From NCBI GenBank assembly GCA_003991915.1, contig RQTK01000507.1, positions 258,804 to 322,803 of the forward strand: a DNA stretch of 64,000 bases, in the 5' to 3' direction. Made by a program: the position numbers and the translations under genes. This DNA is from Elysia chlorotica (Eukaryota > Mollusca > Gastropoda > Plakobranchidae). The notes beneath the pieces are model-generated. The model saw only the letters and a program-made list of their open reading frames with translations, ran no database searches and was not told the DNA's origin. Of the stretch, positions 12,737 to 24,300 are shown one piece after another. Position 1 is the stretch's first letter. Each line of letters opens with the position of its first letter.

Positions 12737-13332
12737 GCTTTTTAGATATTTGTTGAATATTTCATTCAATCAAGATTTGCTTTCATGAATCAATTCAAGA
12801 TTCAGAGCGAATTCAATAATGATTGTTTCATCCAAGCATGCTATGCTAACAAGTAGACTAATCTTGAAGTGTTGTTAAAAAATAAAAATGTTCTACTTTT
12901 CCTTTCAGTTATACTTGCAAGTGACATAATTGATCTCCCTTCAAAAAAGAGCCTGTGAAAAATGACCAGAAGCTGTGCTATGAGGGTGGCGCTACACGGA
13001 TCGTGTGGCATGGGTAGCATCATGTGAAGCCGCTTCGATCAGACAGAATTCTTGATTTTGTTTTGGGTTGGGGTTTTTTTCAACAAAAAAGAGAAAGAGA
13101 TACATCATGTAAGCGCTTTATTAAACATCGTGGATGCCCACCCATCGGTTAAATAAAATACTTCATTATTGGGATGTTTTTTGTTGTTTTTTTGTTTGTT
13201 TGTTTTTGGTTGGGAATAAAAAGGAGGTTCGATTCTCATAATCACTGATACCGGCAACGCCGTTGTCTCCGTAAAGTTTTTATAAAAACACAGGGGAGAT
13301 CTATCTAATTAAAAGGTTATTTTTTTATGTTT
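12737..13332. other. Upstream region of WDR12, probably 5' UTR and promoter
   Basis: No coding exon is visible. It should contain the WDR12 transcription start and 5' UTR; I see no clear TATA box. A fragment reading GAGGTTCGATTCTC near 13223 resembles a tRNA B box and may be a SINE remnant. Confidence 0.35.
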
Positions 13333-13852
13333 AATATCAACAAACAGGAATATTCAGTTTGGAACAAAGTCAAAGTCCTCAGGGTATACGTGCTCTCCGT
13401 CTTGTTGTACGACAGCGAGTGCTGGACAATTAGCAAAGAAATGGAGAAACGTTTGCTTGCCATTGAAATGCGGTTTCTCCGAAGAATTTTTAGAGTCTCA
13501 TGGACAGAAAAGAAAACAAACGAAGAAGTCTTGCACCTGCACGGGACAGATAGGTCACTGTTGCAAATGATAAGAAAGAGACAAATGGAATTTCTCGTCC
13601 ATACTCGTATAAATAGACACGACGGTCTGGAAAAACTAATGCTGCACGGGAAAGTGGAAGGAAAACGTGCTCGAGGTGGACAACGACAGACTTTCATGGA
13701 CAGTCTGACTCGATTCATAAACACATCGAACAAGAATCTGTCTAAGCTTGACATATTCAGACGGACTGAAGACAGAGAGGCTTGGAAATCCCTGATCATC
13801 GATGTCTGCGCCAGACCTGACACCTGAACGAATGAATGAATAAATATCAACA
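13333..13852 (+). mobile_element. 5'-truncated non-LTR retrotransposon 3' end, with 10-bp target-site duplication
   Basis: An open frame at 13327-13827 encodes about 160 residues of the post-RT C-terminus of a LINE ORF2: YDSECWTISKE, EKRLLAIEMRFLRRI, SWTEKKTNEEVL, RKRQMEFL and the basic KRARGGQRQTF segment. Such a tail is typical of RTE/CR1-like LINEs. After the stop comes a (GAAT)n tail. AATATCAACA flanks the piece at 13333-13342 and 13843-13852, so the insertion is a 500-bp fragment, not an intact element. A second copy starting at the same nucleotide lies at 21824-22300. The catalytic RT core is missing, so this is not an active gene. Confidence 0.8.
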
Positions 13853-15294
13853 TAAAAAACGATTTTTTGCAATGGGTGACATGCTCCATTTAATTTAGAA
13901 GCCCGTGGGAGGACTGACACAGAAATAAAATAGAAAGTACGTTTCCCTCTTACATGAGTGTTGCAACCTATATGATAGAGCCCTATTGGCAGCGGGTCTC
14001 TGAATCACTCAGCGGTTGTTTTTTTACGACATGACGCCTAGCTCTCGTACATCATGCTTCCTCAAATGAGCCTATTTCTCCATTGTAAATGACGCTTAGA
14101 CGTAGGCCTAAATGTACGTTGTGTTTTTGACTGAGTAAAAGAGTCACGGAATGCAAAGCAATGTTTCCAATCTTCCCTTTCTTCAATCTTTCTTGAATTA
14201 TATATCATTGGAAAGAAAATGTTATTAGCTTTCCATTGGTGTATCATACAGGTGCAAACGACAATTTTTAATAGCACCATTTACAATTTTACCAAAGTTC
14301 CTCCGTCATGGATAACAAGAATAAGACTCGTCGTGGCGATTGAAAATAACTCCGTCACGAAGGGGTTAAAAGCTGATAATCTATTGAGTTTGGCATAAGT
14401 CACTTTATACCATCCATAGAGTAATCTAGAAAGGGTGAATTTATTAAATGTGGCCATCAAGATCGACAGTGAAAACGCTTAATAAATGGCGGTAAAGATT
14501 TGTCAAAGAGGAATTATTATATAGGCCGCCGGTTTCCTACTAAATGGATCGTTGATAATTCTGAGACAGAAGTCATGGTATGCCCGCTCCAACTCTTGGT
14601 GACAGTACGAAATGATTCACATAGGGAAACAAAAGGGGTAAGGGCTAGAGCAGAGAGAGAGAGAGGGGGGGGGGGGGATTAGAGAGAATTTCTCTCTTTC
14701 ACAAACTACGGTCCATGTACACGTATTATGTATATCTCTGCTAATTTATTTCGAGAACTCACTTGACAGGAGGCAGATGTGCAAAAGTAGGCGAATAGCT
14801 TATCTGTTGTGCAAAGGGAACGACCATGAGAGCGCCGGGCGAAGCTCCATACGTTATGTAAATGGGGCAAGATGAACCTGAGATTTGTGGGTGAAGTCCC
14901 CTTGGTTTCCTGATTAATCGTAGAGGCGGTCATCAGCTGAGATTTGAACCGCAGACTTTGGCTAGCCACTCCAGAGCGCCGGCAAATGGGCTATCTGTAC
15001 ATGTCTCGCCATGAGATGCATTGTTATCTCATTGCTATGGTGTCCCTGGATTATGTATTTGCCATGTAGAATACCTCAGGAGAACCTATGAGACGTTCAG
15101 CCCAGAGAGAGATATGGAGAGAAAGGGAGAGAGATGGATGGAGGGAAAGAGAGAAAAAGAGAAAGAGGTGGAGTGAGAGAAAGAGAGGGAGAGGAAGAGA
15201 AAGAACAAGAGAGAGCGGCCCGCTGAATATGGATATATATTCATGCTTTGTAAGTAATAGATAATACTATATCATAGACATATAACATATGGTA
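13853..15294. other. Intergenic, low-complexity and decayed repeat sequence
   Basis: No gene is recognised. It contains a (GA)n/G-run at about 14650-14680, a GA-rich tract at 15100-15215, and a probable tRNA-like SINE head in reverse at about 14935-14990 (box B read as GGTTCAAATCTC). Confidence 0.4.
14935..14990 (-). repeat. tRNA-like SINE head fragment
   Basis: Reverse-strand sequence carries a B-box-like GGTTCAAATCTC with an upstream TGGCTAGCC. There is no tRNA cloverleaf I can complete, so this is a SINE remnant, not a tRNA gene. Confidence 0.35.
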
Positions 15295-15664
15295 TTTATA
15301 TACATCTATGTACTACATCAACAAAACTCAATTTATCTTGTGTGCACCGGGTGGTGAGAATAGCGATTCTTTCAGGCAAACTTCAACTTTGATAAATTCT
15401 ATTGTTTACTTAACTGCTACATGCCGGCCGGTTACATAGAAATCTGTGTCCCGTGACCAGCACCCACCATCAGTTCTGCCCATCGAAGTAGTAGTCTACC
15501 TACTCTACTACTTCGATGGTTCTGCCTAGCGTATTGTATAATCTGTGGTGCAACCTGAGAACCGCGGAAGATGCAGCGGCCACTTTGCGGGCAATCGCCA
15601 AGCAAGGGCCAGTGGTGGAGACGCAATGTGCGCGCCACTGCTCACGCCGACCAGTAGATTTGGG
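15295..15664 (+). repeat. Copy 1 of a ~0.35-kb direct duplication
   Basis: This stretch and 16551-16880 share near-continuous similarity, highest over the last 150 bp (from TAGCGTATTGTATAATC to CCAGTAGATTTGG). Copy 1 carries an extra 38-bp hairpin plus 8-bp duplication at 15481-15526. No conserved protein frame spans both copies. Confidence 0.85.
15473..15526. mobile_element. 38-bp hairpin insertion flanked by an 8-bp target-site duplication
   Basis: CATCGAAGTAGTAG at 15481-15494 is the exact reverse complement of CTACTACTTCGATG at 15505-15518, around a 10-nt loop. GTTCTGCC flanks it at 15473-15480 and 15519-15526, while the duplicate at 16735-16742 has a single GTTCTGCC and no insert. This is the footprint of a minute inverted-repeat insertion; an 8-bp duplication is typical of hAT-type transposition. 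Confidence 0.75.
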
Positions 15665-16550
15665 GTGTTTGCAATGAATTCAATCTGACGTCACTTCCAA
15701 AGAGCATGTTTCGTATGATCTAAATGCCTGTTGAAGACACGGAGATTCTTGTACTTCATAGTAACTTCGCTGGAACATCTGCGTACCTTTTCTCTGTTCC
15801 GGTTTCCAAACCGTTTCCGAGTGTGGCGTACGCTGAGGCATTTTCCCTGAGTACTACCCTGTCCCGATTCTTACCGCAAGGTGCCTTCCGAGGCGGTGCT
15901 CCTTTTGTCTGTGCGTGCCTGTTTGTAAAGTGTTTTCCCCGTGCTTACCGTTCTCGAGGTTCTTCAAAGGTACCCTATGAGGAGCGATAGTCGTGCCCTA
16001 ACGATGAACACATTGAGTTTTTTTTTAAATAGAGAATAAAGTTTGATTTTGTTCCAAGTAATTTTTCTTCACTTTCTTGAATTGAAAAAAAAGATAAACA
16101 AGTACTTTTATTGATGAAGTGATGCAGTGATACGAAAAACTGCGCGTGAATGTCATTAAGATTCTCTTTATTGCAAAGATAGATGTGCCCCACAGAAGCC
16201 AGAGTATGAATACAAAAAAATAATTGAAGCGTTCAATTATCATTGACTGCTAAATAAATTAATGAAAAGAAAGATAATAATTAAATTCACCCGCTGCGAT
16301 CGACTGCTTGATCTCGCTGCAACAATGTTATGAAGTTGCCAGTTTAAGCTCTGGTTGATTACATACATGGATGTGCTCATCATGTAACATTGTAGGCATA
16401 GGCCCGCTAGCGCATCAAAGGACTGACGCGCGGTAACAGGTTGATTTCTATTAACCCTGTGTTCGCTTTGTCCTGCCCCCACTTTCCTCTCCCCAGTAAC
16501 ATTCAAGTTCTGCCACGCTGTTACGTCACCAAACAATCTAGGGGAAGTTA
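15665..16550. other. Spacer between the two direct duplicates
   Basis: Short open frames on both strands (15724-15990, 16240-16536, 16441-16698) show no recognisable domain. If the flanking duplicates were LTRs this would be the internal region, but it has no gag, pol or primer-binding signal I can see. Confidence 0.35.
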
Positions 16551-16880
16551 TTTATATCTATGTACTACACCAACAAAACTCAATTTATCTTGTATGCACT
16601 GGATGGTGAGACGAGCGATTCTTTTCAGGCAAACTTCAACGTTGGTAAATTCTATCGTTTCCTTTACTGCTATATGTAGGCCCGTAATTATAACATAGTA
16701 TTAGTAATCTGAGGCCCGTGACCAGCACCCATCAGTTCTGCCTAGCGTATTGTATAATCTGTGGTGCAACCTGAGAACCGCGGGAGATGCAGCGGCCACT
16801 TTGCGGGCAATCGCCAAGCAAGGGCCAGTGGTGGAGACGCAATGTGTGCGCGCCACTACTCACCCGGCCAGTAGATTTGG
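16551..16880 (+). repeat. Copy 2 of the ~0.35-kb direct duplication
   Basis: Matches 15295-15664 without the hairpin insertion. It lies about 0.6 kb upstream of the coding first exon at 17463, followed by a C-run at 16967-16983. Confidence 0.85.
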
Positions 16881-17462
16881 ACACCAATGCTACCTCTCAA
16901 GTCTCATGCGTTGGGGCGAACAACCGAAACTATGTGTCTCGGGTATCTTCGCAGTACCTCTTAGCCCCCCCCCCCCCCCCCCCCACCCCCACGCCTCGGG
17001 TCGCGTTGAGGAGCGTCTCGCGGCCTTGAGTTTTCTTGAACCGCCGTGCCTTGGATCATCGTTGCCAAGACTCTGAAGCTATCTGGGTATCATCGCACTA
17101 GTGACAACAACACTCCCAGTCCCAAGCCAGTCGGTGATCAGCTTCAGACGTGTTGGTACACACGTATGACTATGAGCCTGTGAAAACTTATTCAACTGTT
17201 TCTCTAAGTTTCTGTTGGTATTAGCCTGTGGAAACTTAACCCTGTTTCTGTAAGTTTATTAATAATTTTGATCAGTCAAAATGCACGGTAGAACATGCTT
17301 CTCGTGATTTGCAGTTTGTAAGAGGACTGCATTTGAGTCTTTGCTGGCCAGGCACGAGTTTGCCGTAGGCGACTAGATACATGTATTTATAAGTTACATC
17401 TTGCATTAATTTATATCATCAATTAAACTATTGGACTTTATTGGCAGAAGTTGTGGAACACA

Positions 17463-17547
17463 ATGGATTACGGACCCCAGACAGGATCCGCTCATCAGTT
17501 CATGTGGAATCCAACACGTACGCCTTTAATCCAGCAGACGCCGAATG
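17463..17547 (+). CDS. Orphan first coding exon, candidate alternative first exon of PCED1
   Basis: ATG in good context (A at -3, G at +4) opens a 28-codon frame, MDYGPQTGSAHQFMWNPTRT and on to TPN, ending in AATG followed by a consensus GTAAGT donor. The exon ends after one base of a split codon. Exon 2 of PCED1 (22318) needs exactly one base and would give TPN-DFLDIF, parallel to MAN-DFLDIF from the proximal start at 21276. I see no other plausible downstream exons before PCED1, although a 250-base gap (17937-18186) intervenes. It may instead be the first exon of another gene. If it spliced to the 21225 acceptor the frame would stop within nine codons, making it an upstream ORF. Confidence 0.5.
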
Positions 17548-17579
17548 GTAAGTAAAACACACACACTCGCTCTTTTCTT

Positions 17580-17581
<2 letters not shown>

Positions 17582-17639
<58 letters not shown>

Positions 17640-17641
17640 GC
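17582..17641 (+). repeat. (CT)n microsatellite
   Basis: CT repeats lie just after the donor of the exon at 17463-17547, before a SINE. Confidence 0.9.
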
Positions 17642-17692
17642 AACCCCCCCCCCTTTCTTCTCTAGCTCTCTCTCCCTCTCTCTCTTACTCCT

Positions 17693-17936
17693 TAGGGGGC
17701 ACGGTGGTCCTGGGGTAGAACGTTCGCTTCCGACGAAAAAGGTCCGTGGTTCGAGCCCTGGCGATTTCGCTCCCTAATGGTTGAGTCGGTGTCAATATAA
17801 TGTGACCGGCTGAGACAGGAGTCATTGTATCCCCGCCCTGTCTTGTGTGCCATAACATACAACTGTCAGACGTTTGTCTTGGGGGCCCGCCCACAATATA
17901 GCCTATATAGTGCTGATGTTGGACGTTTTAAAAATA
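17693..17936 (+). repeat. SINE of the common family, running into the assembly gap
   Basis: A full head (TGGGGTAGAACGTTCGCTTC and box B GGTTCGAGCCC), the body, and the tail (AGTGCTGATGTTGGACG) can be read. The 3' flank is lost in Ns. Confidence 0.85.
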
Positions 17937-18186
17937 NNNNNNNNNNNNNNNNNNNNNNNNNNNNNNNNNNNNNNNNNNNNNNNNNNNNNNNNNNNNNNNN
18001 NNNNNNNNNNNNNNNNNNNNNNNNNNNNNNNNNNNNNNNNNNNNNNNNNNNNNNNNNNNNNNNNNNNNNNNNNNNNNNNNNNNNNNNNNNNNNNNNNNNN
18101 NNNNNNNNNNNNNNNNNNNNNNNNNNNNNNNNNNNNNNNNNNNNNNNNNNNNNNNNNNNNNNNNNNNNNNNNNNNNNNNNNNNNNN
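17937..18186. other. Assembly gap, 250 N
   Basis: Unknown sequence; the size may be a placeholder. It directly follows a SINE, a common place for assembly breaks. Confidence 0.95.
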
Positions 18187-19749
18187 GATTTCGACATGGA
18201 CATCAAGAGTATCAGAGAAGTACTAAACGTCCCACCTCTGCGCCTCTTGATTTAACCACCATTCATTACATCTAGATGTATGTATGGAAATTGCATAGTA
18301 AACAAAAACAAACAAACAAAAACAAATCTTGTGCAATCGAGTATCTTATTATGTTTTAACTTTTAAGCCCAGCTGCATAAGTTTTAACGAAGTGGTCACT
18401 TTTGTAAGACTATGTCCACTACGTTGAGCATGAGCTGTTAAGTGTTATGCCCGCGCCATTTTTGTGTGTTTGTTTTGTGTTTTGTTTTTTTATACCACAC
18501 TGCTTTAAACTATAAGCACACGCGCTTACGTTCGTATTGTTCACAAACACAGCTCATAGCGCTCTTACACTTTAAAATCTAAAAAGAACGTGATATGGAA
18601 AACAGGCTTTATTCATTCATACAAAACTAAATGCATTCATTCATACAAGAACAGGTGTGTGTGTGGTTTTTTTTTTTATTTCCCTCTCTCCCTCTCCTTC
18701 TCTCTCTTTCTCTCACTACCCCACCCCTCTCCCTATCCAGTCATCTTTTACAATATTATTATATGATTGAATACCTCTATTGTGTACAACCACAACAATA
18801 ACCTTTTTTTTAGAGAACTTCGCTTTCTTGGGTCTGGAAATCATAACAATGATTAAGTTGCACTGATATTGTTACAACAAAAAATAACGATAACTTCGAA
18901 CTTTGAAGAAAACATGAGAAGAACTTGAGGCAAACGTGTTTTACAAAGAGATTTGGAAACACTGGGACATGAGTTGCGCAAACATCAAAAACTACAGGTA
19001 AGAGAGGCATGCATGCAGGCTTCAACTCTCCCGGATGTTGTATATTATCTAGACGGACCCTATACCTTGGACCTGTTATATTTCAAGATTAGTTTCACCC
19101 ATTTATATCTATGGTTTCACCCGAGGAGACCAGAGACAGATAGCCTCGGTTTCATCCTGTCCTGTCGGCGATGCTGAGGATAACTCCGGCAGTTAGGCGG
19201 TACTGTGCCCAGAACTGAGAGCAGCATTGTCGCCGTCTGGAAATACGTGGAGCACGGAGAAAATCGTCGCGCAGTCGATACGTCTGACATGGGGCGTCTG
19301 ATTTATTACCTGGGGGAGGTCTACCCAGGGCCTCCAACGGATCGTGATGGAGAAACCTGTAAAAAAAAAAAAACTCATAGTAAATGGCACTCTGCCATTA
19401 ATTGTAATAATAACTCGAAAAACCAAAGGCCCGACCTGTCTTTATTTTATTGTCTACATGAACCAGAGAGGTAAAGGGGATACCGTAAGACTAAGAGAAC
19501 TTTTATTTCCCTTAAAAATATTAAAATTCTTCAAGCGCGACAGTGCCCGACCTGTCTCGCTAAAAGGATAGGAGTTGTTTTACAAAAATACAATGTCGAT
19601 AATTATATAAATAAAATCAATAAGCTAAACCTCAAGGCTTCCTAAAATCTTCGTGGTTTACGTCAGTGCGCACCTGCGCGGAGCTAGCTCTAGAGCAGCA
19701 CATTGTTTCTAAGTTCCAACATCACAGTGCCGTTAAAAGCCCAAATTTA

Positions 19750-19839
<90 letters not shown>
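19750..19839 (+). repeat. (TTA)n microsatellite
   Basis: About thirty TTA units. Confidence 0.95.
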
Positions 19840-19840
<1 letters not shown>

Positions 19841-19984
19841 TTTTTCCTTGCAGAAAATTATTACCTGTGTTGAGCCCATGGGTAGAATACATGACGCTTA
19901 CGCTTCGTCGTAAAACTTCTTATTCTGATATTGTTACGACGAGACGTAAGCTACGTCTGGTTTGTGCATTATACACAAAGTCTG

Positions 19985-20040
19985 TTGAATTCGAGTTACC
20001 GGTACGCTGTAATTGAATTCGAGGTACCGGTACGCTGTAA
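19985..20040 (+). repeat. 28-bp tandem duplication
   Basis: Units 19985-20012 and 20013-20040 differ at one base; each contains GAATTCGAG, ACCGGT and ACGCTGTAA. Confidence 0.9.
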
Positions 20041-20927
20041 TTGTAAAAGAAACATTCCACTTCGTTGGACCAAAGGAAGAACCTAGTATACGTTAAGCCG
20101 ATGTATACATGCCAGCATTGCAAAGGTGAAAAAGTGTATGAGTACGGGAATAACTCAGCGGTGGATCTGCTTTTGTGTGACCGTGTGAACCTTAGGGTGT
20201 TTGTGATAAAAATGCTGTGATCATTAGTTTTAATAAAAACTAGAAACAACAGAAAGTTGTGTAACTCAATAAAACAAGTAGAGCACACAGATAAGGTTGT
20301 GTAGAATGGAATGTGGCACAAGACCACAAGTAAATACGATAGAGACTCAAACTGGGTCACACTCAAATTAGTAATTTCTCAAAGTTACAAAACTCAACTA
20401 GTTAGCCTAATAGCAACAACAGACAATTTTCGCACAAACAGGTGACAAGTTTCTGCGCATCATAATAATTATGATGACATTTTAAGATGTAAAATTATGA
20501 TGGTCATGAATTGTACACAAACGTAGAAAACGGACTCTATAAACTGTGGATCGAGCTAGACGATTTGAATTGTATATGACATTTATATAATAAAAAATAA
20601 ATTACTATATTTTAGGTTAGTCATATTGCCATTATTGATGATTCTACTAAATGTCTAGATCTAATCTAGTTCTAGGTTATATAATCTGACAGTAGGAGGG
20701 CCTACTATTGCTGTTCTTGTACCTTTTACGTCGTACAAACCACTCCGGAAATTGTGCATGGTCGCCGAAAATAGAATAAACAATCTTAGATACGTCACCA
20801 ATATAAAAATATTATATTAGCCTACTTCTATGAAATAGTGGTTTGCGTTGACAGTATGACACACATTTTTATAACCCCCTCCCCCCTCCCTCCCCACGGG
20901 TTGCTCTCCATTAAGTTGTAAAACCTA

Positions 20928-20930
<3 letters not shown>

Positions 20931-20963
<33 letters not shown>
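20931..20963 (+). repeat. (CA)n microsatellite
   Basis: About 16 CA units. Confidence 0.95.
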
Positions 20964-20964
<1 letters not shown>

Positions 20965-21104
20965 GGTACTGCAGTGTTCAAACTTCAACTGTTTTCAAGA
21001 GAACGAGAGGTTTCGCTGTTCCACGAATCATGTTCATTGGTCAAAATTGTCATCTGCCGCGGGCCGCGGCAAGTCTGAACTGTTCGGCCTGTTTGCCTAG
21101 TAGA

Positions 21105-21335
21105 AAAAATCTAGATCTAGATGGAGAGCTCTAGGATTCTACAGATTTAGATCTAGATAAAAAGTGCTGGATGTAGAAGTCTATTTAGTAAAAACAACTA
21201 ACAGTAACCATTAATATATTTCAGACCCAATAGTTACGGTCGATCCAAATTAAATAAACTGCCGATTGAAGAATCATGGCAAACGGTGAGCATGTTTCTT
21301 GAGATCTAGATTCTAGATCTAGATATCTAGATCAT
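21105..21335. repeat. AGATCTAGA palindrome cluster around the proximal PCED1 start
   Basis: Several overlapping TCTAGATCTAGA-type palindromes flank the first coding exon (21276-21285), upstream at 21107-21160 and downstream at 21303-21333. Confidence 0.6.
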
Positions 21336-24300
21336 GCTTCCATCACTATTTCTATTATATGTGGAAAAGGACATAGCTGATTCCCACACCTGATGCATTG
21401 CAGGAAATGCCCACTTCCAAAGCAAAGTTGAAATGGACCAGCACAGTGTCGTCACTCAGCATATAATATGTGATTTTAAGTTTTAAAAATAACACAGGCT
21501 TTAAAAGCCTTCATGTATTTTAAAGATAATCATCTTCTTTTTTTACTTCACTGTTCATCCTCAGGCTTTCTTTTCTTTTTAGTTTGTTTAGAACCTGATC
21601 CTTTATTTACAAGAAACCTTTTTTCTTGCTTGTGGGGGTTCTTAGAGGGAATAGCTAACCGCAGTATGATTGAAGAAGACTTCCTAGACAACTAGAATTT
21701 TTTAAAATTAAATATTAATTCTTATATAACTGGACATTAGCACTCGCTGCCGTACATCAAGACGGACAGCACGTATACCCTGAGGACTTTGACTTTTGTT
21801 CCAAACTGAATATTCAAAAACAGGAATATTCAGTTTGGAACAAAAAGTCCTCAGGGCATACGTGCTGTCCGTCTTGATGTACGGCAGCGAGTGCTGGACA
21901 ATTAGCAAAGAAAGGGAGAAACGTTTGCTGGCCATCGAAATGTGGTTTCTCCGAAGAATTTTTAGAATCTCATGGACAGAAAAGAAAACAAACGAAGAAG
22001 TCTTGCACCTGCACGGGACAGATAGGTCACTGTTGCAAATGATAAGAAAGAGACAAATGGAATTTCTCGGCCATAGAAATAGACACGACGGTCTGGAAAA
22101 ACTAATGCTGCACGGGAAAGTGGAAAGAAAACGTGCTCGAGGTCGACAACGACAGACTTTCATGGACAGTCTGTCTCGATTCATAAACACATGGAACAAG
22201 AATCTGTCTAAGCTGGAAATATCCAGACGGACTGAAGACAGAGAGGCTTGGAAATCCCTGATCGTCGATGTCTGCGCCAGACCTGACACCTGAATGAATG
22301 ATTTTCTCTATCTCCAGATTTCTTAGATATCTTTGGCAAAAACGATGTCATAAGTGTGTTGAGGAACAAATTTGTTGTTGTCATAGGTGATTCAAGTAAG
22401 TCTCCATTCTGTCTGTTTGTTTTCTTTTCTTTACTAGTTTTACACTTATTAAACTTGTATTTATTTTTGGAAGTCAAGGCTCAGATACAGGTTTGTTTAT
22501 TAGATAGTACTTAACATTTTATTTTCTTTTTAAAAGTTTGTATTTATAAGTGATAATGTTAAGTTTAAACAAGTAATCGATGCTTAAATAGTTACAAGTT
22601 GCCTGTCAATAAATGTGATTAATTAGGTCTCTGTTGCGTATACATTCTCAGCTAAGCAATGTGATATATTTTCAGTTTTGACATCTTCTTCCTCAGAGTT
22701 ACAAGTTTTGTTAATTATCATTGAAAACTTAAGATGAAATCATCAGTTTAATTAAACATTATTAGGCTGAGACTTAGTTATTCTAGACTTAACTAAACCA
22801 AATCATCTTAATTTCTCATCTGAGTTTTTCTGACTTTCATCACCAACAAATCTTAATTACTCAGGAAAAAATATATTTGAATTTTTTCTGTTTGACATGG
22901 CAAAAGAATGCAAGCTAAGAATCCACTGGACTCATAACAATAACAACATATTTGTTTTTATGCATTCTCTAATGAATAGCATTTAGGAGATGGGACAAAG
23001 AAGTAAAAACTTACAGTTCCAAATAATCATTACTCAAAAAATGCTAAAAGAAAGACAGTTGAAGCTCTTTGTGGACTAGAAAAAAAGACATATATATTGT
23101 GTAGAAATAGAGGGTACGACAAGCAAAGGAAGACCACACACAAAACATAAAGACATGATGGCCGATGTCTGTATAGGATCTAGCACATAAATTATAAGAA
23201 GAGATGAATACATACCTATATAACTTTTTTTTCATGGCTTCCCTAAATTGCCAGTTCAACGAAGTATATACAAAGATCTTGTGCTCATGTTGCAAAATGA
23301 TCGGCATCTTACCGAAAGCGAGTTGAGAAGTAAGGTAGGCAATTTTTTATCTGTAGATTGACAGAATTTTGTTGTTGTAATTTTCTTTGTTATGATGGGA
23401 AAGTAATTCATATGTTTATATTAAACCTATTCATTTTTTTAAAGTGAGAGTATTTTTCGCTTTTACTTAAAATTCTATTTTGCATTTGCTAAGTGTATTT
23501 TTATTATTATCCAAATATTGTTGGTTGATTGTAAAATATTAATATCCTAAATTAATAAATAAGCCTGAATCATTTAATATAATATTCAACAACAACAAAA
23601 ACAATGCACGTAAAGCATGTTGTTTTTGATTGTTGACTCATCTCACATCTTCACTCCAGGGTGAGTTCTGCTTGTTGGGTGATGAGCTGATTGAAGGCGG
23701 TAAGAAAAGCAAGATGACCAACGGCATCAGTTACAGAGAGGTCCGACAGTTCCACACCAACGAACACTTGGTGCGCTTCTACTTCACTACACGCTGCTAC
23801 AACTCGTACTTTGAGACCATCCTCAAAGATCTGAAAGAAGGACCAATGCCAGATGTGGTAATCATGAATTCATGCCTGTGGGACATCACAAGGTAGAGAA
23901 ATAAGCTATGAACCTTTCTGTGGGGAAGAAATGTTACAGAATACATTATATGATATTTTAAGGCAGAATAAGCCATGGTTTGACTTTTAATGACAGTAAA
24001 AGAATTCTCTTCTCCTTCATCATGCTTTCCACTTCTCCTGTAAGCATTATTATTTATAAAACATACATGTTGCAGATTTATCACGCCAAAGTGTGGTAAA
24101 TTATGCCTTACTAGTTGAAAATAGTACAATCTGTAACTTCAGTTTCTAGCTCCTGAGGCTTAGATATGGTCTAACAAAAGGTAATAAGGTACAATCAGGT
24201 ACGTTCGTTTTCACTTTTTTAATACAATGACTAATACCATTAGTTATAAGTTAATTTAACGTATATCGAATGTCAATTTTTTTTTTTTTAATAATAGCGT

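Larger units (their letters stand above)
18187..21224. other. Upstream/intron region of PCED1 with simple repeats
   Basis: No coding exon is convincing. It contains (TTA)n at 19750-19839, a 28-bp two-copy tandem duplication at 19985-20040, (CA)n at 20931-20963, and TCTAGATCTAGA-type motifs near 20650 and 21105-21170. If the exon at 17463 belongs to PCED1 this is intron 1; otherwise it is intergenic plus promoter. Confidence 0.4.

Noticed and set aside
13317..13889. 190-codon antisense frame, and its equivalent at 21708-22289
   Set aside because: Both are the reverse strand of the LINE fragment; the sense frame has the RT-tail motifs and the antisense has none.
15295..16880. LTR retrotransposon with 0.35-kb LTRs
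   Set aside because: No TG...CA ends, primer-binding site, polypurine tract or pol sequence was seen in the short interior; the duplicates also diverge unevenly.
17825..18275. Frames of 133 codons across the 250-base gap
   Set aside because: Same gap artefact, starting inside a SINE.
18930..18995. Possible plus-strand exon ending in CTACAG and a GTAAGAG donor
   Set aside because: The donor is good, but no clear acceptor, no recognisable protein and no phase partner could be found.
21739..22300. Twin-primed LINE inversion
   Set aside because: Twin priming places an inverted upstream segment next to the 3' part. Here the inverted arm repeats the same segment as the direct arm and carries a different variant.
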